Below are positions 23,466 to 30,268 of a DNA stretch of 33,855 nt, one piece after another. The stretch is from an uncultured Paracoccaceae bacterium (GTDB taxonomy: Bacteria > Pseudomonadota > Alphaproteobacteria > Rhodobacterales > Rhodobacteraceae): positions 1-33,855 of the forward strand of contig CAMZLM010000212.1 in the NCBI GenBank assembly GCA_947311485.1, given 5' to 3'. Below the pieces are notes generated by a model. It was not told the origin of the DNA. It ran no database searches and saw only the letters and a list, made by a program, of their open reading frames with translations. Position 1 is the stretch's first letter. Each line of letters begins with the position of its first letter. The position numbers were made by a program, and so were the translations under genes.

Positions 23466-23494
23466 GATCCTGTGCCTGTTTTTCTGACAGGATC
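23466..23494 (+). terminator. Possible terminator hairpin after the PPOX gene
   Basis: GATCCTGT (23466-23473) pairs perfectly with ACAGGATC (23487-23494) around a 13-base loop that is T-rich. It lies 13 bases past the stop of the last gene of the ftsEX operon. A T-run after the stem is lacking. Confidence 0.4.
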
Positions 23495-23624
23495 GTATCT
23501 GTTTGCGAATGTCATTTATGACGGTTACCTTACAAGCATGTTCACCCGTCTGTCATTCGGGGTATGCGATGTATGGCCTATCATAACGAGCAACACTGCT
23601 TTTGAAATGTAGGAAAATAATAAA

Positions 23625-23906
23625 ATGACGACCCAAAACACACCTGATGCCGCGATTGTTGCGATGATTTCTCTGGCAGCAGGAATCGCTTCGAACCATC
23701 CTAAAATGTGTGCCTGCCAGTTGAACCGTTTACGCGGTTTTGGTGTGAAAGAAGATATGATCGAAACTGTGATTGATATTGCGCGTCACATTCGCGAGGA
23801 AGCGGCTGAAAAAATTGACGCTGAATTTGATGAACAAATTGCGGCACAGAATGCACAATTTGCCGCGATGGAAGCGACGCTTCAAAAGGTTGAAGCCGCG
23901 GCCTAA
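23625..23906 (+). CDS. Small AhpD/carboxymuconolactone-decarboxylase-like protein
   Basis: 93 residues, cytoplasmic. The stretch SLAAGIASNHPKMCACQLNRLRGFGVKEDMIETVIDIARHIREEAAEKIDAEF follows the helix pattern of small AhpD-like proteins: A..N....C...L......G....I...I..A...........K.D. The pair C29-x-C31 stands where AhpD has CxxC. The last 20 residues are Ala/Gln-rich. A weak AGGAAA lies before the ATG and the gene stands alone, with 172 bases before it and 244 after. A thiol-based redox or metal role is possible. The family call is from pattern only and could be wrong. Confidence 0.6.
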   Translation: MTTQNTPDAAIVAMISLAAGIASNHPKMCACQLNRLRGFGVKEDMIETVIDIARHIREEAAEKIDAEFDEQIAAQNAQFAAMEATLQKVEAAA

Positions 23907-23988
23907 CGCATTTCGGGTTAAATGTTGGGGTTCTGAATGGTACCCTTTGGGTATAATTGGTTGGGATAGCCTCCAGAAGAGTTCGGGA

Positions 23989-24017
23989 TTGAAGCGGCAG
24001 AGTTTTTGCCGCTTCAA
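23989..24017 (+). terminator. Strong hairpin in the gap before the tautomerase gene
   Basis: Perfect 11-base stem (23989-23999 with 24007-24017) and a 7-base loop (GAGTTTT). It lies 82 bases past the stop of the AhpD-like gene in a 244-base gap that holds no supported gene. A smaller stem TACCC-TTT-GGGTA precedes it at 23941-23953. It could be a terminator or part of a small RNA. Confidence 0.5.
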
Positions 24018-24150
24018 CGGGCATAGAACAAGTGCCGTAAGGTCCCGGAAGATGGACGGTCGGTTGCTGATCTGCAATAGGCTTTGACGGGGGCAGGCTT
24101 TGCTGTCACTCTCTGCGATAATCGGACCAACGCCAACAGAAAGCCATCCC

Positions 24151-24492
24151 ATGCCCCATTTTGTCATCGAATATTCCCGCGATGTGGAAACCCGTTATGA
24201 TATGGCAGAAGTCATGGAAATCGCCTTTGATAGCGGCGTTGAAACCGGCGTGATGCAGGCCAAGGATATCAAGGTCCGCGCGCGGCCCTATGACCATTAC
24301 CGGATGCCGGACAAGGACGATTCCTTTCTGCATGTGACTGTGTTCTTGCTGGCGGGTCGCACCGATGCGCAAAAGGAAAAGGTCTCGCTCGCCCTGCGCG
24401 CGGCATTGGCGGGGCACCTGAAAACCGTGTCCAGCGTCAGCGTCGACATTCGCGATATGAACACAACGGTCTATAAAAAGCGTCTTTTATGA
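24151..24492 (+). CDS. 5-carboxymethyl-2-hydroxymuconate delta-isomerase-like tautomerase
   Basis: 113 residues of the tautomerase superfamily. After removal of Met the protein begins with Pro (MPHFVIEYS), the catalytic base of these enzymes, and the pattern PHFVIEYS..V matches the HpaF/HpcD (CHMI) family. The family enzyme isomerises 5-carboxymethyl-2-hydroxymuconate in homoprotocatechuate meta-cleavage. The remaining hpa genes are not in the window. The start at 24151 is chosen because only it places Pro at position 2; an earlier start would hide it. The gene stands alone and its true substrate may be a different enol/keto acid. Confidence 0.82.
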   Translation: MPHFVIEYSRDVETRYDMAEVMEIAFDSGVETGVMQAKDIKVRARPYDHYRMPDKDDSFLHVTVFLLAGRTDAQKEKVSLALRAALAGHLKTVSSVSVDIRDMNTTVYKKRLL

Positions 24493-24495
24493 CAA

Positions 24496-24519
24496 AGGCC
24501 CGAGGTTTCCGCCGGGCCT
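24496..24519 (+). terminator. Hairpin after the tautomerase gene
   Basis: AGGCCCG (24496-24502) pairs with CGGGCCT (24513-24519) around a 10-base loop, 4 bases past the stop. No T-run follows. Probably the transcript end of the tautomerase gene. Confidence 0.5.
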
Positions 24520-24661
24520 GACACACAGCTTTCTGTGGGGGGTGTCCCTTTCTACCAGATTAACCCCGAGGCGATTGCCATTTAGGGTTGGTTTTCGGCC
24601 GTTTGGCATGTTTAGCTTGGGGAAATTAACAATTAAATAAGACATAAAACAGGAAAGAACC

Positions 24662-25069
24662 ATGACTACTATACGAGATGAAATAACCATAAATATTGGA
24701 AACCTTATTGGGAAAGGCGCAAACCTTGGCAAACTGAAGTGGGATTACGCTGGATACATTTATATCAATTCAGGTGACAATTCTCCAGAAAGTGAATTTT
24801 TTGTTTTCAAAGACGGAAATCGTATTGATTTGGATGATGATGAAATCTGGGATGAAGCGATGACGAATTTTTCTCGCCTCCGCGAAATCATCCGTGTTGA
24901 TGGCGATGACTATTGGATCAGATGTCTTGCTGTTGTTAAGAATGAGGGGAAAAAATTCAAAATATTATTTGAATTTGACGACGCAAGCCGCTGGGAAATC
25001 ACGCCTGCAAATGCAAGAGATGCGTATAAGATTGTGATTGGTGATGTTTTCCCAGAGGTATTGGAATAA
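24662..25069 (+). CDS. Hypothetical protein, AT-rich; resembles orphan contact-toxin immunity proteins
   Basis: 135 residues, soluble, strongly acidic, without signal or membrane helix. Alternating short strands rich in aromatic residues (WDYAGYIYI, SEFFVFKDG, DDYWIRCLAVV, KFKILFEFDD, RWEI) resemble DUF600/YezG-type and similar immunity proteins; this is an impression of composition, not a family match. GC content is clearly below the surroundings: sampled rows give 32-47%. AGGAAAG precedes the ATG. No toxin, Rhs or secretion gene is adjacent. It may be a recently acquired orphan. Function unknown. Confidence 0.6.
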   Translation: MTTIRDEITINIGNLIGKGANLGKLKWDYAGYIYINSGDNSPESEFFVFKDGNRIDLDDDEIWDEAMTNFSRLREIIRVDGDDYWIRCLAVVKNEGKKFKILFEFDDASRWEITPANARDAYKIVIGDVFPEVLE

Positions 25070-25111
25070 GGGATTTGCAGCTAACCACCTCTCTCCCCTT
25101 TCCCCACTTAA

Positions 25112-25135
25112 CCTTCAAGCATTGGAACTTGAAGG
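25112..25135. promoter_or_regulatory. Perfect 8-base inverted repeat upstream of the molybdenum hydroxylase genes
   Basis: CCTTCAAG (25112-25119) and CTTGAAGG (25128-25135) flank 8 bases. It lies about 205 bases before the medium-subunit gene and 43 bases after the AT-rich gene. It may be a regulator site (SoxR/MerR-like arms, though the spacing is longer than usual) or the end of the upstream transcript. Confidence 0.4.
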
Positions 25136-25186
25136 ACCGCGAGGTTGAACTATCCGGAGCCTTGCATTGTGGTGTCCGGTTGAAAT

Positions 25187-25204
25187 CACCGGCTTTTGTC
25201 GGTG
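25187..25204 (+). terminator. Weak terminator-like stem with T-run
   Basis: CACCG (25187-25191) pairs with CGGTG (25200-25204), followed within 10 bases by TTTTT. A possible end for the transcript of the AT-rich gene. The 271-base gap it lies in contains no supported gene. Confidence 0.35.
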
Positions 25205-25340
25205 GTACCAATTTTTAAGTCGCTTTTTTGGCTTGTCGATTCTTGAAATACGATGGTATGCATTGTGAAACGGGCGGAAAAACCGGCGCGCTGTGCCGCT
25301 CTTTGCCTGACCTTACCGAAGAATTTGCAAAGGATATTCC

Positions 25341-26201
25341 ATGCGATATGTGGCTGCTGAAACCGTGGAACAGGCGGTGGCGTTATTGGCCGGTGAAACG
25401 GGGGATGCCCGGGTTCTGGCCGGTGGCACCGATCTGTTGGTACAGATCAGAATGGATCTGATCGAACCGGATTTGCTGGTGGATATCAAGCGGATCGACG
25501 GGATGTTCGATATCACACCGGAAAACGGCGGGTATCGTATTGGCGCGGCTGTGAGCGGTGCAATGCTGGGTGAACATGCCGGTGTTTGCGCCCTGTGGCC
25601 CGGTGTGGTGGAAGGGTTCGAATTGATCGGTTCCACACAGGTTCAGGGCCGTGCGACCATGGCCGGTAATTTGTGTAATGCTTCACCTGCGGGGGATGCG
25701 GTGCCGGCACTGGTGGCGGCAAATGCAACCGTGCGGATTGCCGGACCGGATGGTACGCGCGATTGTGCGGTGGCGGATATTCCGGTGGCCCCGGGAAAAA
25801 CGTCGCTGGGCAAGGGGGAGTTTATTACCTCGGTTTATTTGCCAGCGCGTTCTGACAGCGCGGCGGATGCCTATTTGCGGTTCATTCCACGCACCGAAAT
25901 GGATATTGCCGTGGCTTCGGCGGCGGTCTCGCTGGAAATGGAAGGCGACATTTGCCGTGCGGCGCGGGTGGTTCTGGGGGCGGTAGGCCCGACTATCCTG
26001 ATTGCGGATCAGGCGGCCAAAACACTGGTTGGCACCACGATGGACGATGCGGCGCTGGATGCGCTGGCAACGGCCTGTTCCGATCTGGCCAGCCCGATTG
26101 ACGATAAACGCGGTACGGTGGAATTCCGCAAGGACGTGGTGGGCGTATTGGCCAAACGCGCGGCAAAAATTGCGCAGACCCGCGCAGGAGGTAAATCATG
26201 A
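25341..26201 (+). CDS. Molybdenum hydroxylase FAD-binding medium subunit (CoxM type)
   Basis: 286 residues, the FAD-binding subunit of a xanthine-dehydrogenase-family enzyme. The two FAD motifs are AGGTDLLVQI (about 31-40) and TMAGNLCNASPAGD (about 107-120). It takes electrons from the iron-sulfur subunit to FAD and on to the acceptor. AAGGAT lies before the ATG. Its stop overlaps the small-subunit ATG by 4 bases, and the medium-small-large order follows. Gene order alone resembles CO dehydrogenase, but the large subunit does not. Confidence 0.93.
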   Translation: MRYVAAETVEQAVALLAGETGDARVLAGGTDLLVQIRMDLIEPDLLVDIKRIDGMFDITPENGGYRIGAAVSGAMLGEHAGVCALWPGVVEGFELIGSTQVQGRATMAGNLCNASPAGDAVPALVAANATVRIAGPDGTRDCAVADIPVAPGKTSLGKGEFITSVYLPARSDSAADAYLRFIPRTEMDIAVASAAVSLEMEGDICRAARVVLGAVGPTILIADQAAKTLVGTTMDDAALDALATACSDLASPIDDKRGTVEFRKDVVGVLAKRAAKIAQTRAGGKS

Positions 26202-26674
26202 GCAAGATCCATGTAACCACAAACATCAACGGCGATGCGGTGGAATACCTGTGCGAGCCACAGGAAACCCTGCTGGATGTCCTGCGCAACCAGCTGAACA
26301 TGACTGGCGCGAAAGAGGGCTGCGGATCGGGTGATTGCGGTGCGTGCAGCGTGACGCTCGACGGGCGGTTGGTCTGTTCCTGTCTGGTGCTGGCGGCAGA
26401 GGCCGAGGGCAAACAGGTGTCCACCATCGAAGGCATGGCGGACGGCGAGGAATTGCACCCGCTGCAAAAGAAAATACTGGAACATGCTGCTCTGCAATGC
26501 GGGGTGTGTATTCCGGGCATTCTGGTGGCAGCCAAGGCGTTGTTGGAAAAACACCCTGACCCGACAGAAACCGAAGTCCGGTATTGGCTGGCGGGCAACC
26601 TGTGCCGGTGTACCGGATATGACAAAATCATTGCGGCGGTAATGGATGCCGCAGCCGAAATGCGGGGGGCTTGA
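26198..26674 (+). CDS. Molybdenum hydroxylase [2Fe-2S] small subunit (CoxS type)
   Basis: 158 residues carrying two [2Fe-2S] clusters. The plant-ferredoxin-like cluster is bound by CGSGDCGAC (about 42-50) and a later Cys in RLVCSC. The second, in the helical domain, is bound by CGVC (about 101-104) and CRC (about 136-138). CGVCIPG replaces the more usual CGFCTPG, a mild variation that keeps the ligands. It passes electrons from the molybdenum site to FAD. The gene overlaps the medium-subunit stop and ends two bases before the large-subunit ATG. Confidence 0.95.
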   Translation: MSKIHVTTNINGDAVEYLCEPQETLLDVLRNQLNMTGAKEGCGSGDCGACSVTLDGRLVCSCLVLAAEAEGKQVSTIEGMADGEELHPLQKKILEHAALQCGVCIPGILVAAKALLEKHPDPTETEVRYWLAGNLCRCTGYDKIIAAVMDAAAEMRGA

Positions 26675-26676
26675 TC

Positions 26677-28911
26677 ATGGCTTTGGATACAGACAAGCGC
26701 GAATTCAAAATTGTTGGCACACGGCCCTTGCGCCCCGATGGAATAGACAAGGTTACGGGGCGCGCGCTCTATGGGGCGGATACGACGGCACCCGGTATGC
26801 TGGTCGGGCGCGTGTTGCGCAGCCCGCATGCCCATGCGCGGATTGTGTCGATAGATGCAAGCGCGGCCGAGGCGCTGCAAGGCGTCAAGGCCGTGATTAC
26901 AGCTGCGGATTTTACCACGGCGAATAATTCGCACAGTCAGGCCGTGCTGGATAACTGCATGGCGCGGGGCAAGGCCATGTATCACGGTCACGGGGTTGCT
27001 GCCGTGGCAGCGGTTAGCGAGGCTATCGCCAAACAGGCGTTGAAGCTGATCAAGGTGGATTATGAAATTCTGCCCCATGTGACCGAAATCGAGGATGCCC
27101 TGAAACCGGATGCGCCGGTGCTGTATCCGGACAAACCGGCCAAACGGGTACCCGAAGGCACGCCTGCAAATGTCAGCCATGTGACCCATTTCGGCCATGG
27201 TGATCTGGAGGCAGGGTTTGCCAAGGCGGACAAAATCATCGAACGGACCTTCCGCACCGAGGCCACACATCAGGGCTATATCGAACCTCATGCCTGTTTG
27301 GCCAGTGTGTCGCCCGATGGCAAAGGGGATTTGTGGTGCTGCACGCAGGGCCATTACAATGTGCGTGCGCTTTGTGCGGATTTCATGGGCATGGATGCCA
27401 GCCAGCTGCGGGTGACGGCCTCTGAAATCGGTGGTGGTTTTGGTGGCAAGACGACCGTGTTTATCGAGCCGATCGCGCTGGCGCTGTCGCGCAAGGCCAA
27501 CAAACCGGTGAAGCTGGTGATGAGCCGCGAGGAGGTTTTCAAGGCCTCGGGGCCGACCATGTCTTCTGTCACGGATGTGAAAATCGGCATGACCAAGGAC
27601 GGGCGGATCACAGCAGGTTATGCCAATCTACGCTATCAGTGCGGCGCGTTTCCAAGCGGCACAATCGAACTGGGTGCGATGAGCGCTTTCGCTGCCTATG
27701 ACCTCGATGCGGTGAAAACCGATGGTTTGAACGTGATGACCAACCGCCCGCGTGAGGCCGCCTATCGTGCGCCGGGGGCGCCGACGGCGGTTTATCCGGT
27801 GGAATCGGTGGTGGATGAACTGTGTCAGGAACTGGGGCTGGATCCGCTGGATGTGCGCCTGAAAAATGCTGCGCGCAAGGGGACCAAGGCCAGCTACGGA
27901 CCGACATTTGACGATATCGGGCTGGTTGCCACGCTGGAGGCCGCCAAAGCGCACCCCCATTACAGTGCGCCGCTTGGCCCTAATCAGGCGCGCGGGGTAT
28001 CCTGCGGGTTCTGGTTCAATTTCGGTGGCAACACGTCGGTTTCTCTGGCTGTGAATGTGGACGGTACGGTGACATTGACCGAAGGCAACCCCGATATCGG
28101 CGGTTCGCGTGCGTCCATCGGTATGATGGCAGCAGAGGAGCTGGGCATCCCGTTTGACAAGGTGCGCACACTGGTGGCGGATACGGCGTCGCTTGGGTTC
28201 AATGATGTGACCGACGGCAGCCGCGTGACCTTTGCGGTTGGGCTGGCCACGATCAAGGCGGCGCGTGATGCCATTCAGAAGATGTGCGCGCGGGTGGCCA
28301 AAATCTGGGATATTGATCCGGAAGCGGTGGTCTGGGAAGACGGCTGTGTAAAACCGGCGGGTGACAATGCGGGGCAATATGAACCAATGTCACTGGCGGA
28401 AATTGCGGCGATCAGCGTCAAGACCGGCGGACCGATTGCCGGCCACCACGAGGTTAATGCCGACGGGGCAGGGGTCAGTTTCGGTGTGCATCTGGCGGAT
28501 GTGGAAGTGGATCCCGAAACAGGCCATACCAGCGTTGTGCGCTATACCGTGTTTCAGGATGCCGGCAAAGCGGTGCATCCGGCCTATGTGGAGGGCCAGA
28601 TGCAGGGCGGTGCCGTGCAGGGGATCGGCTGGGCGTTGAACGAGGAATATATTTACGGCGCAGACGGGCGTTTGCAGAATGCGGGCTTTCTGGATTACCG
28701 GATTCCGGTGGCATCGGATTTGCCGCCGATTGATACGGTGATTCTGGAAATTCCCAATCCGGGGCATCCTTATGGAGTGCGTGGGGTTGGTGAAACCCCG
28801 ATTGTGCCGCCACTGGCCGCGCTGAACAATGCGGTGTCACGGGCGATCGGGGTGCGGATGAGCGCGCTGCCGATGTCGCCCCCCAGAATTCTAAAGGCGA
28901 TCAAGGGCTGA
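26677..28911 (+). CDS. Molybdenum hydroxylase large (molybdopterin-binding) subunit
   Basis: 744 residues, the catalytic subunit with the molybdenum-cytosine-dinucleotide or molybdopterin site. GGGFGGKTTVFIEP (about 249-262) and GVRGVGETPIVPPLAALNNAV near the C-terminus are family motifs. The Glu of GVGE is the conserved catalytic base. The active-site loop reads AAYRAPGAPTAVYPVES, without the AYxCSFR of form I CO dehydrogenase or the AYRGAGR of form II, so this is not a CO dehydrogenase. It presumably hydroxylates a heterocycle, aldehyde or aromatic thioester. The substrate is not clear. The chosen ATG follows the small subunit by two bases; the next gene encodes a MoaD-like carrier. Confidence 0.93.
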   Translation: MALDTDKREFKIVGTRPLRPDGIDKVTGRALYGADTTAPGMLVGRVLRSPHAHARIVSIDASAAEALQGVKAVITAADFTTANNSHSQAVLDNCMARGKAMYHGHGVAAVAAVSEAIAKQALKLIKVDYEILPHVTEIEDALKPDAPVLYPDKPAKRVPEGTPANVSHVTHFGHGDLEAGFAKADKIIERTFRTEATHQGYIEPHACLASVSPDGKGDLWCCTQGHYNVRALCADFMGMDASQLRVTASEIGGGFGGKTTVFIEPIALALSRKANKPVKLVMSREEVFKASGPTMSSVTDVKIGMTKDGRITAGYANLRYQCGAFPSGTIELGAMSAFAAYDLDAVKTDGLNVMTNRPREAAYRAPGAPTAVYPVESVVDELCQELGLDPLDVRLKNAARKGTKASYGPTFDDIGLVATLEAAKAHPHYSAPLGPNQARGVSCGFWFNFGGNTSVSLAVNVDGTVTLTEGNPDIGGSRASIGMMAAEELGIPFDKVRTLVADTASLGFNDVTDGSRVTFAVGLATIKAARDAIQKMCARVAKIWDIDPEAVVWEDGCVKPAGDNAGQYEPMSLAEIAAISVKTGGPIAGHHEVNADGAGVSFGVHLADVEVDPETGHTSVVRYTVFQDAGKAVHPAYVEGQMQGGAVQGIGWALNEEYIYGADGRLQNAGFLDYRIPVASDLPPIDTVILEIPNPGHPYGVRGVGETPIVPPLAALNNAVSRAIGVRMSALPMSPPRILKAIKG

Positions 28912-28990
28912 GAATTCGGGGTGCCTCCGGCAGGGGTATTGTTGTGAAAAGGAAGAACGGGGGCCTGTGTTCCCGTTCCGGAGGTGTGTT

Positions 28991-29236
28991 GTGGTTCAGG
29001 TGGTGATCTGGGGATCCTTGCGCAGCGCCGTTGACGGGGCCGTGCAAGTGGAGGTCGAGGCGTGCGATTTTCGCGGGGTGCTGGCGGCTTTGGCACGAGA
29101 CTATCCCGGTTTGCGCGCGCAGATTGAAGCAGGGGTTTCCCTGTCGATAGATGGCAAGATCTACCGCGAGGCGTGGTTTACGCCGGTGCATGCGGATAGC
29201 GAAGTGGTGTTGATGCCGTTTATGGTGGGCGGATAG
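28991..29236 (+). CDS. MoaD/ThiS-family sulfur-carrier-like protein
   Basis: 81 residues from a GTG start with GGAGG 6 bases upstream. It begins VQVVIWGSLRS, has a beta-grasp-like pattern, and ends in GG (MPFMVGG), the C-terminal diglycine that is adenylated and thiocarboxylated in MoaD and ThiS. It lies 79 bases after the molybdenum-hydroxylase large subunit, so a role in providing the dithiolene or terminal sulfur of the cofactor is a natural inference. ThiS-like or a general carrier cannot be excluded. No MoaE, ThiF or sulfurtransferase gene is adjacent. Confidence 0.8.
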   Translation: MVQVVIWGSLRSAVDGAVQVEVEACDFRGVLAALARDYPGLRAQIEAGVSLSIDGKIYREAWFTPVHADSEVVLMPFMVGG

Positions 29237-29303
29237 GGGTTCCCTGTTGTGGAAATCGGGTTTAATGTGGGCGTTCCCGTTCATAACGTATCCATGATCT
29301 GCA

Positions 29304-29567
29304 ATGACCCGAAACACGCCTACCCAGCTGGACATATTTCCTGACCGTATAAAACTGCGCCGGATTGATCCGGCAAAGAACATGCGGCGGTTTTTCCTGA
29401 TGACAGTACAACGTGATTTATTTGGCGGGGCGACCCTGATCAAGGAATGGGGGCGCATCGGGGCTGCGGGGAAAGTGGTGCAGGATCATCATCCGGATGA
29501 AGGCAAGGCGGTGGATGCCTTGGCAGAACTGGCCCAGCAGAAATTCAAAAGCGGTTACCGGATGTAG
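29304..29567 (+). CDS. WGR-domain protein
   Basis: 87 residues, essentially a single WGR domain (LRRIDPAKNMRRFFLMTVQRDLFGGATLIKEWGRIGAAG..., with the signature EWGRIG at about residues 48-53). WGR domains occur in PARP-type proteins and bind nucleic acid or nucleic-acid-processing proteins. Free-standing copies in bacteria are of unknown function. The gene is convergent with the fumarylacetoacetate-hydrolase-family gene, with 2 bases between the stops. Not obviously linked with either neighbour. Confidence 0.9.
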   Translation: MTRNTPTQLDIFPDRIKLRRIDPAKNMRRFFLMTVQRDLFGGATLIKEWGRIGAAGKVVQDHHPDEGKAVDALAELAQQKFKSGYRM

Positions 29568-29569
29568 AA

Positions 29570-30259
29570 TTAGCCGATGGTTAGTTGGATTGGGTCCAGT
29601 CCGTCGATGCTGCCGGTGATGTCGTCGCCAGTTACAACGGGGCCGACACCGGCAGGGGTGCCGGTCAGAATCAAATCGCCCGGGCGCAGGTGATAATAGC
29701 CGGACAGGTGGCAGACCAGTTCCGGCACAGACCAGACCATATCGTTTAACGTCGCGTTTTGTCGTTGTTTGCCATTCAGGGACAGGCCGATTTTTTGCGA
29801 GCCAATATGGCCCATATCGGCGGCTTTGGTCAGGCGGGCGAAAACGGCGCAGCCTTCGACGTCTTTGCCCAGATCCCACGGGCGCTGTTTGGCACGCAGG
29901 GCCTGCTGTACATCGCGGCGTGTCATGTCGAGCGCGCAGCCATAGGCATAGATGGCGGCGGTGGCTTCGGTCAGATCCGCCTGAAACAGGGGGGTGCCAA
30001 TGGCGACGGCCAGTTCCATTTCGTAGTGAAAATTTTTCGTGCCCGCTGGATAGGGTAGGGTGCAGCCACTGTTCAGCGCGTGGCAAGCGGATTTGGTGAA
30101 ATAGAAGGGGGCCTCGCGGTCGACTTCGGTGCCCATTTCGGCCGCGTGGGCGGCGTAATTGCGGCCTACGCAGAAAACACGCCCGACGGGGTATCGGGCG
30201 GTTTCTCCGTTGACGGGCAGGGTGACCGGTTCCGGCAGGGTAAATAGCGTATCGGGCAT
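29570..30259 (-). CDS. Fumarylacetoacetate-hydrolase-family enzyme (acylpyruvase / fumarylpyruvate-hydrolase type)
   Basis: 229 residues, the short single-domain FAH fold. FCVGRNYAAHAAEMG (about 30-44) and HYEMELAVAIG (about 76-86, with two metal-binding Glu) and DLILTGTPAGVGPV (about 196-209) are diagnostic. Family members cleave or decarboxylate 2,4-dioxo acids such as fumarylpyruvate, acylpyruvates or oxaloacetate. It is the last gene of the minus-strand operon, 9 bases after the GlpB-like gene, with GGGAG before its ATG. Why a dioxo-acid hydrolase sits with a GlpAB-like flavoprotein pair is unclear, and it suggests a substrate other than glycerol-3-phosphate. Confidence 0.88.
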   Translation of the reverse strand: MPDTLFTLPEPVTLPVNGETARYPVGRVFCVGRNYAAHAAEMGTEVDREAPFYFTKSACHALNSGCTLPYPAGTKNFHYEMELAVAIGTPLFQADLTEATAAIYAYGCALDMTRRDVQQALRAKQRPWDLGKDVEGCAVFARLTKAADMGHIGSQKIGLSLNGKQRQNATLNDMVWSVPELVCHLSGYYHLRPGDLILTGTPAGVGPVVTGDDITGSIDGLDPIQLTIG

Positions 30260-30268
30260 GGGGGCTCC

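Noticed and set aside
25993-27354. Long open frame (453 codons) on the minus strand opposite the molybdenum hydroxylase subunits
   Set aside because: All three subunits on the plus strand have full motifs and overlapping starts; the minus frame is rich in His, Arg and Pro without recognisable domains.
25341-28911. CO dehydrogenase (coxMSL) as the name of the molybdenum hydroxylase
   Set aside because: Gene order fits, but the large subunit has neither AYxCSFR nor AYRGAGR in the active-site loop.
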